Assembly: GCA_029781135.1 (NCBI GenBank)
Contig: JAKOXH010000019.1
Location: 1-64,000, forward strand
Direction of reading: 5' to 3'
Length of the DNA stretch: 64,000 nucleotides
Origin: Planctomycetota bacterium
Lineage (GTDB): Bacteria; Planctomycetota; Planctomycetia; Pirellulales; Lacipirellulaceae
The notes under the pieces: generated by a model
Databases searched by the model: none
The model's input: only the letters and a program-made list of their open reading frames with translations
Told to the model about the DNA's origin: nothing
Shown here: positions 39,320-48,782 of the stretch, piece after piece
Layout: each line of letters starts with the position of its first letter
Numbering within the stretch: the first letter of the stretch is position 1
Translations under genes and position numbers: made by a program

Positions 39320-39620
39320 TTCAGCCGCTCGTTCTTTGGTTCCCGTAAAACCATACAGGATTCATTTGATCCAGCGGTGCCAGCGTCGGCACGCACCGTG
39401 GCGACGGATTCCCCCTCACGCTTCATCCAGTCAAGCGCAATTCGTGTGAATTCGCACCATTTTAGCACTACTTTTCACGGCGGTTGGGCTACAATTGAAG
39501 CGGGGCGGTTTGACCTCGTTCGACGACGAGCGGTATGCTAAAAGTCGTTGGGGACGCTCTGGAAAAATCGGTTTTGACCGTTTCAGAACCGCGTACGAAT
39601 TGCCTTTTTGAGCAGCATTG
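39320..39620. other. Intergenic region before rpoN
   Basis: No gene is seen in these 300 bases. They contain the predicted rpoN promoter (39510..39539), and a TACAAT hexamer near 39490 could be a second -10 box. Confidence 0.45.
39510..39539 (+). promoter_or_regulatory. Predicted rpoN promoter
   Basis: The -35 box TTGACC (39510-39515), an 18-bp spacer and the -10 box TATGCT (39534-39539) would give a leader of about 75 bases before ATG 39621. Confidence 0.45.
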
Positions 39621-41141
39621 ATGCGATTATCTCTTGGCCAACAGATGCAGCTGGCTCAGAAGCAGGTGCTTGCACCGCGCATGATCCAGTCGATGGAAAT
39701 TTTGCAGCTGCCGCTCATGGCGCTTCAGGAGCGCATCGAGCAGGAGATGGAGGACAACCCCGTCCTCGATCAGGTCGAGATCGACGAAAACGAACCAGAA
39801 GTCGTGGAGGTTGATGCGGAAGCTAATAGCAGCATGTCCGACACCGAGCGCGAGCTGGTTGTCAAAGATGACCGCAACAACGAGGACGATTTCGAGCGGC
39901 TCATCAACATGGCAGAAAATCTGCCAGACGATTACGAAGAACGTAGCCGGCCGTCGCTCAATCGCATTGAGGCCGAGGGAGACCGACGTCACGACGCCAT
40001 GGCCAACATGTTGGCCCGGCCCGAGTCGCTGGTCGATTACTTACATCACCAACTCAGTTGGTTCGAATTGGATGAGGCCGTGCGGCGGATGGCTGACCGG
40101 ATCATCTACAGCCTGGATTCCAACGGCTATTTGAAGACGCCGCTGGAAGAGTTGCTGCCACCATTGCCGCCCGAGCTTAACGGCGATCAGCAGTCACATC
40201 GGGCCAAGCAATTGGAAGTTGCTGAGAAAGCCCTGCGGGTTGTGCAGCGGCTTGATCCGCCGGGCGTTGGCGCGCGGAATTTGAAAGAGTGCCTGCTGCT
40301 ACAACTGCTGCCCGGCATGCCGTACTACGATGAGCTACGAAAGTTGATCGAGAATCATCTGGAAGACTTGGAAAACAATCGTCTGCCGCAAATCTCGAAG
40401 AAGACTGGCCTATCGATCGAGAAGATCCAGGAAGTGTGGCACGAGCTGCGTAAACTCAAGCCGAAGCCCGGGGCCGATTTTAGCTCGGCAACTGTGCCGA
40501 GTGTGACGCCCGATGTTTTCGTCGAGCGGAACGATGAGGGGCAGTACCAGGTGCGCCTCGAGGACGGGCAGTTGCCGTCGCTGTACATCAGCCCGCACTA
40601 TCGCAAGCTATTGCGTGACGAAGGCACCGATGCCGCGACACGCGAGTACATCAAACGCAAAGTGAATTCCGCGCAGTGGCTCATCGAGTCGATCGAGCAA
40701 CGCCGCAGCACGCTCACGCGCGTGGCACAGGCGATTGTCGATCATCAGACGAAGTTTCTCGACGACGGCCCGGATCACATCGAACCGCTCAAGATGCAGC
40801 AAATTGCCGATAAGGTTGGCGTGCACGTGACCACGGTCAGCCGGGCGGTCGACGACAAATGGATTCAAACGCCGCGCGGAATTTTCCCGCTCAAGCGGTT
40901 TTTTGTGGGCGGCACGACCGCAGCCGATGGCGAGGAAGTTGCTTGGGACCGCGTGCGCATCAAGCTACAAGAGATCATCGACAACGAGGACAAAACCAAC
41001 CCGCTTTCCGATGATGCCATTGTGGAAGAACTCGGTAAGGCGGGCATCACGGTCGCCCGCCGCACCGTCACCAAATACCGCAAAGCGATGAACATCCCCA
41101 GTTCCCGTGGCCGCCGCGATTGGACCAAGGGGGAGAAGTAG
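39621..41141 (+). CDS. rpoN: RNA polymerase sigma-54 factor
   Basis: Sigma-54 directs RNA polymerase to -24/-12 promoters that need enhancer-binding ATPases. The 506-residue protein has region I (MRLSLGQQMQLAQKQVLAPRMIQSMEILQ-type, Gln-rich), an acidic region II (about 50-100), the core-binding domain (LDPPGVGARNLKECLLLQLL), the helix-turn-helix (IADKVGVHVTTVSRAVDDKWIQTPRG) and the C-terminal RpoN box ARRTVTKYR. ATG 39621 is used; a TTG directly upstream is also in frame. No hpf/ptsN genes follow, unlike in proteobacteria. Confidence 0.97.
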   Translation: MRLSLGQQMQLAQKQVLAPRMIQSMEILQLPLMALQERIEQEMEDNPVLDQVEIDENEPEVVEVDAEANSSMSDTERELVVKDDRNNEDDFERLINMAENLPDDYEERSRPSLNRIEAEGDRRHDAMANMLARPESLVDYLHHQLSWFELDEAVRRMADRIIYSLDSNGYLKTPLEELLPPLPPELNGDQQSHRAKQLEVAEKALRVVQRLDPPGVGARNLKECLLLQLLPGMPYYDELRKLIENHLEDLENNRLPQISKKTGLSIEKIQEVWHELRKLKPKPGADFSSATVPSVTPDVFVERNDEGQYQVRLEDGQLPSLYISPHYRKLLRDEGTDAATREYIKRKVNSAQWLIESIEQRRSTLTRVAQAIVDHQTKFLDDGPDHIEPLKMQQIADKVGVHVTTVSRAVDDKWIQTPRGIFPLKRFFVGGTTAADGEEVAWDRVRIKLQEIIDNEDKTNPLSDDAIVEELGKAGITVARRTVTKYRKAMNIPSSRGRRDWTKGEK

Positions 41142-41164
41142 TTGATTAACGATTGGGCGAATCC

Positions 41165-41422
41165 ATGGATATCGTCGGGATTCGAGAAGCGCTCGAGAAA
41201 AAGCCCTTTGAACCGTTCGCATTGAAGCTGGCTGACGGTCGATCCATATTAGTTCCATGTAGGGAGTTCGTTGCGCTTAATCCACGACGTATCGTCGTAA
41301 TCAATAACGATGGATCTTGGCATGTGGTTGAACCACTCTTGATTGTCTCGATGGATTATGACGCCCCGCACAAGAAGGGCAGCAACGGCAGCGGCACGCG
41401 AAAACGGCCGCCAAAGGGCTAG
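41165..41422 (+). CDS. Small conserved protein of unknown function
   Basis: The 85-residue protein begins MDIVGIREALEKKPFEPFAL, followed by LADGRSILVPCREFVALNPR and VEPLLIVSMDYD. I recall similar short proteins in planctomycete genomes but no function. It looks like a compact beta-barrel of the Sm/SH3 size with a basic, disordered tail. ATG 41165 is 23 bases after the rpoN stop, so co-transcription with rpoN is possible. No clear ribosome site is visible. Confidence 0.7.
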   Translation: MDIVGIREALEKKPFEPFALKLADGRSILVPCREFVALNPRRIVVINNDGSWHVVEPLLIVSMDYDAPHKKGSNGSGTRKRPPKG

Positions 41423-41446
41423 CGACGCGAGCTACGCGGGGTGGAT

Positions 41447-43072
41447 TTACGGCGAGACCCCACGAATCTGGAAGTCATAAAGTTCTGCAATATCTTCAGG
41501 CCGTTTCTTCGCCAAACCAGTGAATTGCTGTACTAACGCATCCGCATCTTCGACCGCCGGGCCGGTCAATCGGCGGAACTTGTGATCCAGTAGCGCGGCC
41601 AGTTGCCGTGCGTCGGCGCGTGCATGCCCTTGCGGATACATCACCAAGCCGCTGGTCAATTTGCCTAGTTTTGCGTGTGATAATTCCACGGTCGTGGGAA
41701 TGCCATCGGGATAGCGGCGATCGTATTCCGACCCGCCGTGGCGGAAGTCGATCCGCTGCATGAGCTTTCGAGTGAGCGGATGGAATAAGGCCGACTCGTC
41801 CTCCGCATAGTCGGCCGGCGAGAGCATGAGTCGCCGCCAGCCGTCCTGGCCGTCCCAGCCGGCTTGCCGCGCCTCGTAGGCCTTGCGCAGTAGCGTCGCC
41901 ACGATGTAGAGCATCGAATGGTCGGCGCTCTGCCGCGTATGAGGATCGCGCTTGGCCGGGTCACCGATGATGCTGAACGCCGGCTCGTAAATCAGAATCT
42001 GCATATCCTTCAGATCGTCGACGTTATCGAGCAACGCGGGTTGCCTGGCGATTAGATCGATTATGCCCTGGATCGCCCCGGCCGACTGATGTTCGTAAAG
42101 CCCCAGCTTGAAGTGCATCCCCATGACGGCAAAGTCATCCCCCTCAACCGCCAGGGCAAGATCAAACGGGCTGGCGAGCCTCGTGAGCCGGGTCGTCCCC
42201 GACCCCGGCGCCGGCGGCTCAAACAAACAGAAGATCGCCTGCGGATTCCGCAAAATATCAGCCGGTCCCACGAAATCACGCATCGCGCGCCGCATGCTGA
42301 GCACGGCCACCTCGGCGCTGATCGCCGCCGAGGCCCCCTTAGAATCCGAAAGCTGGTGACCATGCCGGATGGCACGAAACGGAATGTAATGGGCAACGAC
42401 CAAACCAATCGCCGATTCAATCTGCTCGATGCTGGCACCAAGCACCGCTCCATAAACGGCTGCCGAGGCGATGGCCCCGTGGACAACGTGGTCGATCTTG
42501 TGATTCTTAAGGGCAAAAACTTCAGCCAGCCGGCCACGGATTTCATCCAGCACCGTCATCGCGACCAGAGTCTGTCGGCCGTCGAGTCCAGCCAATTGCG
42601 CTGCCGCCACGGCCACCGGGTAGAAATCGTTGTGGCCAAACTCGCCGGCCGTGGCGCCGCGTTCCGGATTGTAACCAAAATTCGTGCCGTTTGAGTCCCA
42701 TTCGCGTACCGCGGAAGAACAGGCCAGCACGGCCTTTTCCGGCGCGACTCGAACCGTGCTGCCAAACATCGGCACGCCACCGTAGGACGGATAATCTTGT
42801 CCGTCTTTGTTTCCAGCAGGACGGACAGGAATGTCCGTCCTACGTTCGGGAATGCAATACTCTAGGGCTTCTCGCCTTAACACCGTCGGCGCGTTGGCCC
42901 CGGCGGCGAGGGCACTGACACCGCAGGCGATACTATCCAAATGGAATTGCTCAGTGCGATTGAGCACGCGATCGTTGGGGCCAGGGTATCTGCCCTGCAC
43001 CATGTCGATCGCATATTGAGCGATACCGCGAGTTTGGTTCGTATCGCAAGGCAGTGTGATGAACTGATTCAT
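41447..43072 (-). CDS. MmgE/PrpD-family dehydratase with inserted palindrome
   Basis: The 541-residue protein belongs to the MmgE/PrpD (2-methylcitrate dehydratase / itaconate decarboxylase-like) family. Typical segments are FHLDSIACGVSALAAGANAP, REWDSNGTNFGYNPERGATA, HNDFYPVAVAAAQLAGLDG and KASAAISAEVA-like SKGASAAISAEVA. It may work in the methylcitrate cycle of propionate use, but no prpB or prpC is nearby. Residues of about 77-98 (RTDIPVRPAGNKDG and following) are encoded by a P3 palindrome at 42782..42843. A second palindrome (P4) lies 4 bases before the ATG at 43072, so no ribosome site is present. Confidence 0.9.
   Translation of the reverse strand: MNQFITLPCDTNQTRGIAQYAIDMVQGRYPGPNDRVLNRTEQFHLDSIACGVSALAAGANAPTVLRREALEYCIPERRTDIPVRPAGNKDGQDYPSYGGVPMFGSTVRVAPEKAVLACSSAVREWDSNGTNFGYNPERGATAGEFGHNDFYPVAVAAAQLAGLDGRQTLVAMTVLDEIRGRLAEVFALKNHKIDHVVHGAIASAAVYGAVLGASIEQIESAIGLVVAHYIPFRAIRHGHQLSDSKGASAAISAEVAVLSMRRAMRDFVGPADILRNPQAIFCLFEPPAPGSGTTRLTRLASPFDLALAVEGDDFAVMGMHFKLGLYEHQSAGAIQGIIDLIARQPALLDNVDDLKDMQILIYEPAFSIIGDPAKRDPHTRQSADHSMLYIVATLLRKAYEARQAGWDGQDGWRRLMLSPADYAEDESALFHPLTRKLMQRIDFRHGGSEYDRRYPDGIPTTVELSHAKLGKLTSGLVMYPQGHARADARQLAALLDHKFRRLTGPAVEDADALVQQFTGLAKKRPEDIAELYDFQIRGVSP
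42782..42843. repeat. Palindromic repeat family P3, copy 3, inside a coding region
   Basis: GTAGGACGGATAATCTTGTC and GACGGACAGGAATGTCCGTC are inverted and match the intergenic copies at 13994 and 28986. The unit is read in frame in the MmgE/PrpD gene, adding about 21 residues near its N terminus. Confidence 0.92.
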
Positions 43073-43076
43073 AAGG

Positions 43077-43157
43077 GTAGGGTGGGCACCGCCCACCAAG
43101 AGTGCTGGCCGGTATTTGCAGTTTCTTCTACAGGGACGGGTGGGCGGTGCCCAACTT
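43077..43157. repeat. Palindromic repeat family P4, copy 3
   Basis: GTAGGGTGGGCACCGCCCACC and GGTGGGCGGTGCCCA are inverted around a loop of about 40 bases. The unit lies between the divergent MmgE/PrpD and rsmG genes, against the start codon of the former. Confidence 0.88.
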
Positions 43158-43251
43158 ACGACTTACGAATTAAATTGAGCGTGACTACGGCACGCCCAGC
43201 ATGCCTGCTACAATGTGTGGGATTATCGTCGCTAACCTCCGCGGGTCAACA

Positions 43252-43920
43252 GTGAGCAACGCCGACACCGAATTTCCGCCGCTGATTGCCGAACTCGAGG
43301 CCGCGCTCGCGGCGCAGCAGATCGCCGTCACGTCCTCGCAAGTTGAATTGCTCGATCACTACCGCCGGCTGCTCTGGTCGTGGAACGAGCGCATGAATCT
43401 TACCCGCCACACGACGCTCGAAAAATTCGTTGGCCGCGATATTGTCGATAGTTTTGAATTGGGCAAATTGATCGAGCACGGCGATCGTGTGCTCGACGTG
43501 GGCACCGGCGGCGGCGTCCCCGGCGTGGTGCTCGCCATTCTGCGACCCGATCTTTCGGTGAGCTTGTGCGATTCAACACAGAAGAAAGCCAAGGCGGTCG
43601 AGTCGATGGCTTGCGACCTGAGACTGCGAATTCCCGTGTTTCCTAACCGCGTGGAAGAGGTTTTGGAAATCACCACATTCAATACGCTGGTCGCGCGAGC
43701 ATTGGCGCCCCTCGCTAAAGTGCTCACCTGGCTGCAACCTCGCTGGGATGCGTTCGACCAACTGCTCATGATCAAGGGACCCTCGTGGACCGAGGAACAC
43801 GAAACCGCCCGTCAGGCTGGTCTACTCCGCAGACTTAACTTGGAGAAGGCCGCTGCGTATTCCACCCCTGCAACCGGCGCAGAAAGCGTAATCCTTAGAA
43901 TTTGGCCCCCGGAAGCTTAG
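43252..43920 (+). CDS. rsmG: 16S rRNA (guanine-N7) methyltransferase RsmG
   Basis: RsmG (GidB) methylates G527 of 16S rRNA with S-adenosylmethionine. The 222-residue protein has the N-terminal LLWSWNERMNLTRHTTLEKF and the SAM-binding loop VLDVGTGGGVPGVVLAI, followed by CDSTQKKAKAV and NTLVARALAPLAKVL. I chose GTG 43252 (MSNADTEF) because this leaves the usual 38 residues before the first motif. ATGs at 43201 and 43213 are in frame, but a TACAAT hexamer at 43207 suggests that this part is promoter. No mnmG or parAB is adjacent. Confidence 0.93.
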   Translation: MSNADTEFPPLIAELEAALAAQQIAVTSSQVELLDHYRRLLWSWNERMNLTRHTTLEKFVGRDIVDSFELGKLIEHGDRVLDVGTGGGVPGVVLAILRPDLSVSLCDSTQKKAKAVESMACDLRLRIPVFPNRVEEVLEITTFNTLVARALAPLAKVLTWLQPRWDAFDQLLMIKGPSWTEEHETARQAGLLRRLNLEKAAAYSTPATGAESVILRIWPPEA

Positions 43921-44073
43921 TGAATATTGGTACTGGCGTGCGTGCCAATGCGAGCAGCGTATATTTAGAGCAACGAGGGTGGTTTATCTCGGCAAAAGCG
44001 CGTACATTACCATTTGCAGTTCTCACTTTGCAGAGCTTTTCTGACATCCGTTCAAAAAGGAAGGGATATCATC

Positions 44074-44418
44074 GTGGCCGACCAAGAAAAGACCGATGGC
44101 GAACAACAACAGCCGCAACAACATCGCGTCGAAGTGACCGACAAGAACGCCATTTCGCTGTATGCGAATTTTTGCCGCGTGACGGGCACCCCCGAAGAAT
44201 TGATCCTCGACTTTGGCCTGAACGCCCAACCATTCGGCGTGCCGACCGAACCGGTCGAAGTCAAGCAGCGAATTGTCGTCAATTACTACACGGCCAAGCG
44301 AATGCTGCAGGCCCTGCACATGAGCGTGCAGCGGCACGAGCAAGCGTTCGGCGTATTGGAAACCGACGTGCAGAAGCGCGTCGTGGGCGGTCGCGGTGGA
44401 CGTCCGCAGGCGAGCTGA
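44074..44418 (+). CDS. DUF3467 family protein
   Basis: The 114-residue protein begins with a Gln-rich tail (GEQQQPQQHRVEV) and then shows the DUF3467 block YANFCRVTGTPEELILDFGL and VNYYTAKRMLQALHMSVQRHE. The C terminus is Gly/Arg-rich. The function is unknown. GTG 44074 was chosen for its clear AAGGAAGGG site 8 bases upstream; an earlier start at 44014 has none. It follows rsmG after 150 bases and may be independent. Confidence 0.88.
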   Translation: MADQEKTDGEQQQPQQHRVEVTDKNAISLYANFCRVTGTPEELILDFGLNAQPFGVPTEPVEVKQRIVVNYYTAKRMLQALHMSVQRHEQAFGVLETDVQKRVVGGRGGRPQAS

Positions 44419-44521
44419 CGATACGGATCTTCCTAGCGAACTTACACGCGGACTGGTCGCTCAAGCGATCAGTCCGTGTTTGCTCCTGCCCTTATTACTG
44501 AGGCCTGCGCAGCAAATGAGC

Positions 44522-44595
44522 TGTGGGAGGCCTCTTCGAGGCCGATTACGTTCTGCAATAGACAGCATCATCGGCGTCGGGAGACGCCTCCCACA
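44522..44595. repeat. Palindromic repeat family P7, copy 1
   Basis: TGTGGGAGGCCTCT and AGACGCCTCCCACA are outer arms. The inner part GAGGCCGATTACGTTCTGCA resembles copy 2 at 54728..54802. The unit lies between two convergent genes. Fragments (CAGTCTCCCACAGG) continue to 44625. Confidence 0.82.
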
Positions 44596-44643
44596 AGTTC
44601 ATTTACAGCGCAGTCTCCCACAGGTTCATTCACAGTGCAGTCT

Positions 44644-45141
44644 TCAATCGTTGGCAGAGCCAATTTTCGATTGCAGGAAACTCGCCAAGCATTCGGGGTC
44701 GTCGGTTCCCACACGAACCGTGCGGCCATTCGTAAGTGTCAGTAGTACGCAATCGAAGCCCCACAGGTTGTACGTCCAGCCGCGGCCCGGCACCCAGTGA
44801 ATACCCCAGCTATCCACAAAGGACGTCTTGCTCGGCTCCGCAAAGCGGATATCTGCGTAGCGGAAGCGTTTGCCAAATAATGGTATTGGTCCAAAGCGAA
44901 CGCTCAGGTAATCGCCTTCATCACAAATGCGTAACCAGCGAAAGCAAAACGCGAGCGACGCCAATAGCACACTCAGCAACAAAAACACTTTTGCGTCCCC
45001 GGTCTTCGATGTCGCTGCCGCACCGATCGCCACACCAATCGCTGGCATCAGCAATAACCAGTAAAGCGGCGCGTCCTGGAGGTGGTCGTATTCGCGACCG
45101 TCTCGGTCAACAACAACAGTTGGGGCAGGAATCGTATTCAT
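44644..45141 (-). CDS. Membrane protein of unknown function
   Basis: The 165-residue protein has two hydrophobic helices (about residues 27-45 and 50-67: LYWLLLMPAIGVAIGAA and VFLLLSVLLASLAFCF). A soluble beta-rich C-terminal domain (70-165) follows, like small PH-type domains in planctomycete membrane proteins (SVRFGPIPLFGKRFRYADIR, then WGIHWVPGRGWTYNLWG). It starts 11 bases after the rseP stop and is probably the last gene of dxr-rseP. I do not recognise a named family. Confidence 0.75.
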   Translation of the reverse strand: MNTIPAPTVVVDRDGREYDHLQDAPLYWLLLMPAIGVAIGAAATSKTGDAKVFLLLSVLLASLAFCFRWLRICDEGDYLSVRFGPIPLFGKRFRYADIRFAEPSKTSFVDSWGIHWVPGRGWTYNLWGFDCVLLTLTNGRTVRVGTDDPECLASFLQSKIGSAND

Positions 45142-45152
45142 GGCTTGCTCGT

Positions 45153-47390
45153 TTACAAATCACGCGGAATCAAGTTGAGGTCGAGCGCCAACACATACAG
45201 CATCAGGCTGACGATGAAGACGAACCCGGCTGTATGCAGCGCCACCACGAATTTCTCGTTGGCCGGGCGGCCCCGCAAACCCTCGTAGGCCAAGAATACA
45301 AGGTGTCCGCCGTCCAGCAACGGAATCGGCAGTAGATTGATGATCGCAAGGTTGGCGCTCAGCATCGTCAAGAAGATCAGCAGCGATGACACGCCTTCGG
45401 CTGCCGAATAACCGGCCGCCTTGGCAATGGTCACCGGCCCGCCGAGCGCGGAAATCGGCACTTGCGTGCCGATCTTCTTGAGGAACCGAAACACCATGGT
45501 GAGCGCCTCCGCGGTTTCATTCCAACCGTAACGCAACTGTTGGCCGAAGGTGTTTGCTGTCCGCACGCGCTCAATGGGCTGAAACAAGAAACCACGCGAT
45601 TGCACAAAGGCATCCTGCAACAAGGTCGGTTTCACGACCACTTTGCGTTCCGGTTCGTCACCGCGTTCCACCGATAGTTCAACTTCGGTTCCCTCGGGCA
45701 CAAATTGAATTTCATCCAATACAGTTGGCCAGTTGGGTTCTGGATGCGATTCATTGGACCCGCCAAAAACGCGACGGATGAGCGCTGCGAGCCCCGTCGG
45801 CTGCGGCGACATTAACCTCACGACTTGTGACTCCGGCACGTTTCCCTTGTCGTCCTTGGGAAAAATGAGCTTGGCCGACGTGATTCGATCACCCGCCGCC
45901 AGCTCGCCCGCCGCGGGCGAACTCGACGCCACCGCGGCAATGTCGTTTCCGAGCCGATACGCAATGCCGATTTCATTCGCCGCCATCGGCGTGCCCGGTG
46001 ACCTCGGGGGAAAGACGCTATTGACCGTGGTGGAAAGCTCTGGTTTCATGCGCACCGTGATCAGTTCGGGCTTTCCGCCGGCTATGGAGCGTTCCACCGC
46101 AATTTCGGTTTCCCGTCCCTCGCCAGCCACCCGGCTCAAATAATCGGCCAATGTTTGCGAGTTCCAAACCTCGGCGGGATTGGCGCCCTCGCCCGCCTTG
46201 CGGCCATCCACAGCAATAATTACGTCGCCGGGCTGAAGCCCGGCCTTGGCTGCCGGTGAATCATCGCGAACCGCGGCAATCGGGCCCATCGACATATTGA
46301 AGTTGAAACCTCGCAGCGGTTGGGCGGGAACTTCGAATGTCAATTCGTTCGCTTTCGCGACACCTTTTGCAGATTCGTTTGCGGCCTTGTCATCTTTTTT
46401 CTCACCTCGTCGCACCAAGATTTGCAGCGACTTGGAGGATTGTTTCGCCAGTTCGGCATTGAATTGGCGGAAGTCCTTCACCGCTACATTTCCCACGCGC
46501 GTGATTTCATCGCCCCCAAGAAACCGCGCGTCTTCGTTTCCGACGGCGTCGGGAGCTGGAGAAATGAGCTTGGCTTGTGCGGCCGGTGAGTTATCAACGA
46601 CCGGCAAGGCTTCGAACAGCTTCAACGATTGAGGGCCGCCGATGCCGATCGTCGCCAAGCGACCGCCGTCTTGCTGCGGCTTCAGGTTCACGGGCACGAT
46701 CTTGCCGTCGGCCGCGCGACGTACTTCGCATGCGAGACCATGTTCCAGATCGCCCAACGTCACGCCGCCTTTCAGTTGCACGAACGTGGGATCGACCGTG
46801 TCGTTGACCTTGACGATTTCATCCCCTGGCTCGATGCCCACTTTCCACGCCGGCGAGCCTTGAATCGTTTCCGAGACGATCGACGGCAGATACGGCACGC
46901 CCATGCCATAGGCAATCACGGCAAAGATGAACGCAAAGATGACGTTCATGATGACGCCGGCCGAAATGATCGCCATCCGCTGCGGAATATTCTTGGCCAG
47001 GTAGCTGCGTCGATCGACGTAATACGTTTCCCCCTTAGGGCCCTTGATGGCGACCGCATTTGCGCTGGCGGCATCGACCTGCGATTTCTGCATCTGCTCC
47101 GCGATGTGGGCCGGGTCATCATCCTGCCCCAACATCTTCACGTAGCCGCCGAGCGGCAGGATGCCGATGCCGTAGTACGTTTCGCCATATTGCCGCCCGA
47201 CTTTGTAGCCGCCGATGTCGAAACCGATCATGAACTTTTCGCACTTCACGCCGCACGCCTTGGCCACAAGAAAATGGCCGAGTTCGTGGACGAAGATCAC
47301 CGCCCCGAGGCCGATACCGACCTTCAAAATCACCGGCACGAGCCAAATGATCGTGTCCCAACTCAGTGCTGCAATTAAGACAAATGACAT
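45153..47390 (-). CDS. rseP: Site-2 protease RseP (RIP metalloprotease)
   Basis: This inner-membrane zinc protease cuts transmembrane anti-sigma factors. The active site is HELGH in FVHELGHFLVAKACGVK (residues 35-39), with the third ligand in the C-terminal NLLPIPLLDGGHLVFL. Two to three PDZ-like segments lie between (for example GSPAWKVGIEPGDEIVKVND and DSPAAKAGLQPGDVIIAVDG). At 745 residues it is well above the usual 420-460, because the PDZ region is expanded. It follows dxr on the same strand, a common order in bacteria, although here 228 bases and a repeat separate them. Confidence 0.95.
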   Translation of the reverse strand: MSFVLIAALSWDTIIWLVPVILKVGIGLGAVIFVHELGHFLVAKACGVKCEKFMIGFDIGGYKVGRQYGETYYGIGILPLGGYVKMLGQDDDPAHIAEQMQKSQVDAASANAVAIKGPKGETYYVDRRSYLAKNIPQRMAIISAGVIMNVIFAFIFAVIAYGMGVPYLPSIVSETIQGSPAWKVGIEPGDEIVKVNDTVDPTFVQLKGGVTLGDLEHGLACEVRRAADGKIVPVNLKPQQDGGRLATIGIGGPQSLKLFEALPVVDNSPAAQAKLISPAPDAVGNEDARFLGGDEITRVGNVAVKDFRQFNAELAKQSSKSLQILVRRGEKKDDKAANESAKGVAKANELTFEVPAQPLRGFNFNMSMGPIAAVRDDSPAAKAGLQPGDVIIAVDGRKAGEGANPAEVWNSQTLADYLSRVAGEGRETEIAVERSIAGGKPELITVRMKPELSTTVNSVFPPRSPGTPMAANEIGIAYRLGNDIAAVASSSPAAGELAAGDRITSAKLIFPKDDKGNVPESQVVRLMSPQPTGLAALIRRVFGGSNESHPEPNWPTVLDEIQFVPEGTEVELSVERGDEPERKVVVKPTLLQDAFVQSRGFLFQPIERVRTANTFGQQLRYGWNETAEALTMVFRFLKKIGTQVPISALGGPVTIAKAAGYSAAEGVSSLLIFLTMLSANLAIINLLPIPLLDGGHLVFLAYEGLRGRPANEKFVVALHTAGFVFIVSLMLYVLALDLNLIPRDL

Positions 47391-47418
47391 TGCAATCCTA
47401 TAATTCTTGCTCCATTTT

Positions 47419-47595
47419 GTCTCACGCAGAGGCGCAGAGAACGCGGAGCATTCGCTGATAACTAATTTGCAATTGTACGCTTACGATCTGCGAAACCACT
47501 GCAAGTAACTATGTTTCTGCGGTTCGGCCACGACGTTATGTGTTTGGCTAGCACTACTGCATGCTCTCTGCGGCCTCTGCCACTCTGCGTGAGAC
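47419..47595. repeat. Long-range inverted repeat between dxr and rseP
   Basis: The left arm (47419-47451, GTCTCACGCAGAGGCGCAGA) and right arm (47561-47595, ending GCCACTCTGCGTGAGAC) are complementary and about 110 bases apart. Both contain degenerate GCAGAG units. Nothing recognisable lies between them. Confidence 0.75.
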
Positions 47596-47618
47596 ATTCC
47601 TTGAGTCGTTCGTCACAC

Positions 47619-48782
47619 CTATGCACAAACCCATCTCGTGACTTCCGCGCGGGCCCACAGATCAACGGTTTCCAACTCTTCCAATGTGGGTTCCGCTTTG
47701 AAATCGTGCGATTCCAGCACGCTGCGGCAGGCGGGCACGATTTCGGTGAAGTGCAAATCGCCCGCCAAGAACGCTGCCACGGCTGCTTCATTCGCCGCGT
47801 TGAGCACCGCCCCGGACGTGCCTCCCGCCCGCGCGCATTCGAATCCAAGCGTGAGGGCTGGAAACCGTGCCTCGTCGGCCGGTTCGAACTCAAGCTGCCA
47901 GCGGCGCGTCCAATCCAACCGCGCGGCAATTCCTGGCTGCCGGTGGGGATATTCCAGCGCGTATTGAATCGGCAGCTTCATATCGGGCGGGCCCATTTGG
48001 GCGATTACCGAGCCATCCACGAACTCCACGAAGGAATGCACAATCGACTGAGGGTGAATCACCACGCCGATTTGTTCCGTTGTCAAATTGAACAGCCACC
48101 GCGATTCGATGATCTCCAGCGCCTTGTTCATCATCGTGGCCGAATCAATGGTGATTTTCGGCCCCATATTCCAGGTCGGGTGTGCCAACGCTTCGTGGAC
48201 CGTGACCTGCTTGAGTTCATCGGCAGAGAGGTTGCGAAACGGCCCGCCACTGGCCGTGAGCACGACCCTCCGCACTTCGCTCGAGTCTCGATTTCCCAAT
48301 ACCTGGAAAATCGCACTGTGTTCACTGTCGACGGGTAGCAGCGATGCGCCTTGCGTCGCGGCCAAATGTTTTACCAAACCGCCCGCCATCACCAGTGTTT
48401 CCTTATTCGCCAGGGCGACCGTTTTCTTGGCATCGAGTGCCGCCCACGTACTGCGCAGGCCGGCGCTACCGACGATCGCTGCCAGCACCACGTCGACCTC
48501 GACCGCCGTCGCCACTTCGGCCAGGGCGTCGGGGCCAAAGAGCAATTCCGTCTCTGCGGGCAAATCTTCCCAGTCGAACCGCAGCGCTCGTTCCGCATCG
48601 GTCGCAATCACCCAGCGTGGTTTGAGAAGTTGAGCCTGCTCCAGGAGTTCCGACAAGCGGCAATGGGCGGAAAGTGCGACAACGCTCAACCGCCCTTGAC
48701 TAGCAGCGATTACTTCCAGAGCGTTCCTGCCAATACTGCCCGTCGATCCAAACACGGCGACATTTTTCGTGGCGGAAGGCAT
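47619..48782 (-). CDS. dxr: 1-Deoxy-D-xylulose 5-phosphate reductoisomerase
   Basis: Dxr makes 2-C-methyl-D-erythritol 4-phosphate, the committed step of the non-mevalonate isoprenoid pathway, using NADPH. The 387-residue protein has the nucleotide motif VFGSTGSIGRNALEV, the metal/substrate motif LLPVDSEHSAIFQ and the catalytic loop HPTWNMGPKITIDSATMMNK. ATG 48780-48782 (MPSATKNVAVFG) gives the usual length. Upstream starts would add about 33 unconserved residues. ispE of the same pathway is at 59886. Confidence 0.97.
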   Translation of the reverse strand: MPSATKNVAVFGSTGSIGRNALEVIAASQGRLSVVALSAHCRLSELLEQAQLLKPRWVIATDAERALRFDWEDLPAETELLFGPDALAEVATAVEVDVVLAAIVGSAGLRSTWAALDAKKTVALANKETLVMAGGLVKHLAATQGASLLPVDSEHSAIFQVLGNRDSSEVRRVVLTASGGPFRNLSADELKQVTVHEALAHPTWNMGPKITIDSATMMNKALEIIESRWLFNLTTEQIGVVIHPQSIVHSFVEFVDGSVIAQMGPPDMKLPIQYALEYPHRQPGIAARLDWTRRWQLEFEPADEARFPALTLGFECARAGGTSGAVLNAANEAAVAAFLAGDLHFTEIVPACRSVLESHDFKAEPTLEELETVDLWARAEVTRWVCA

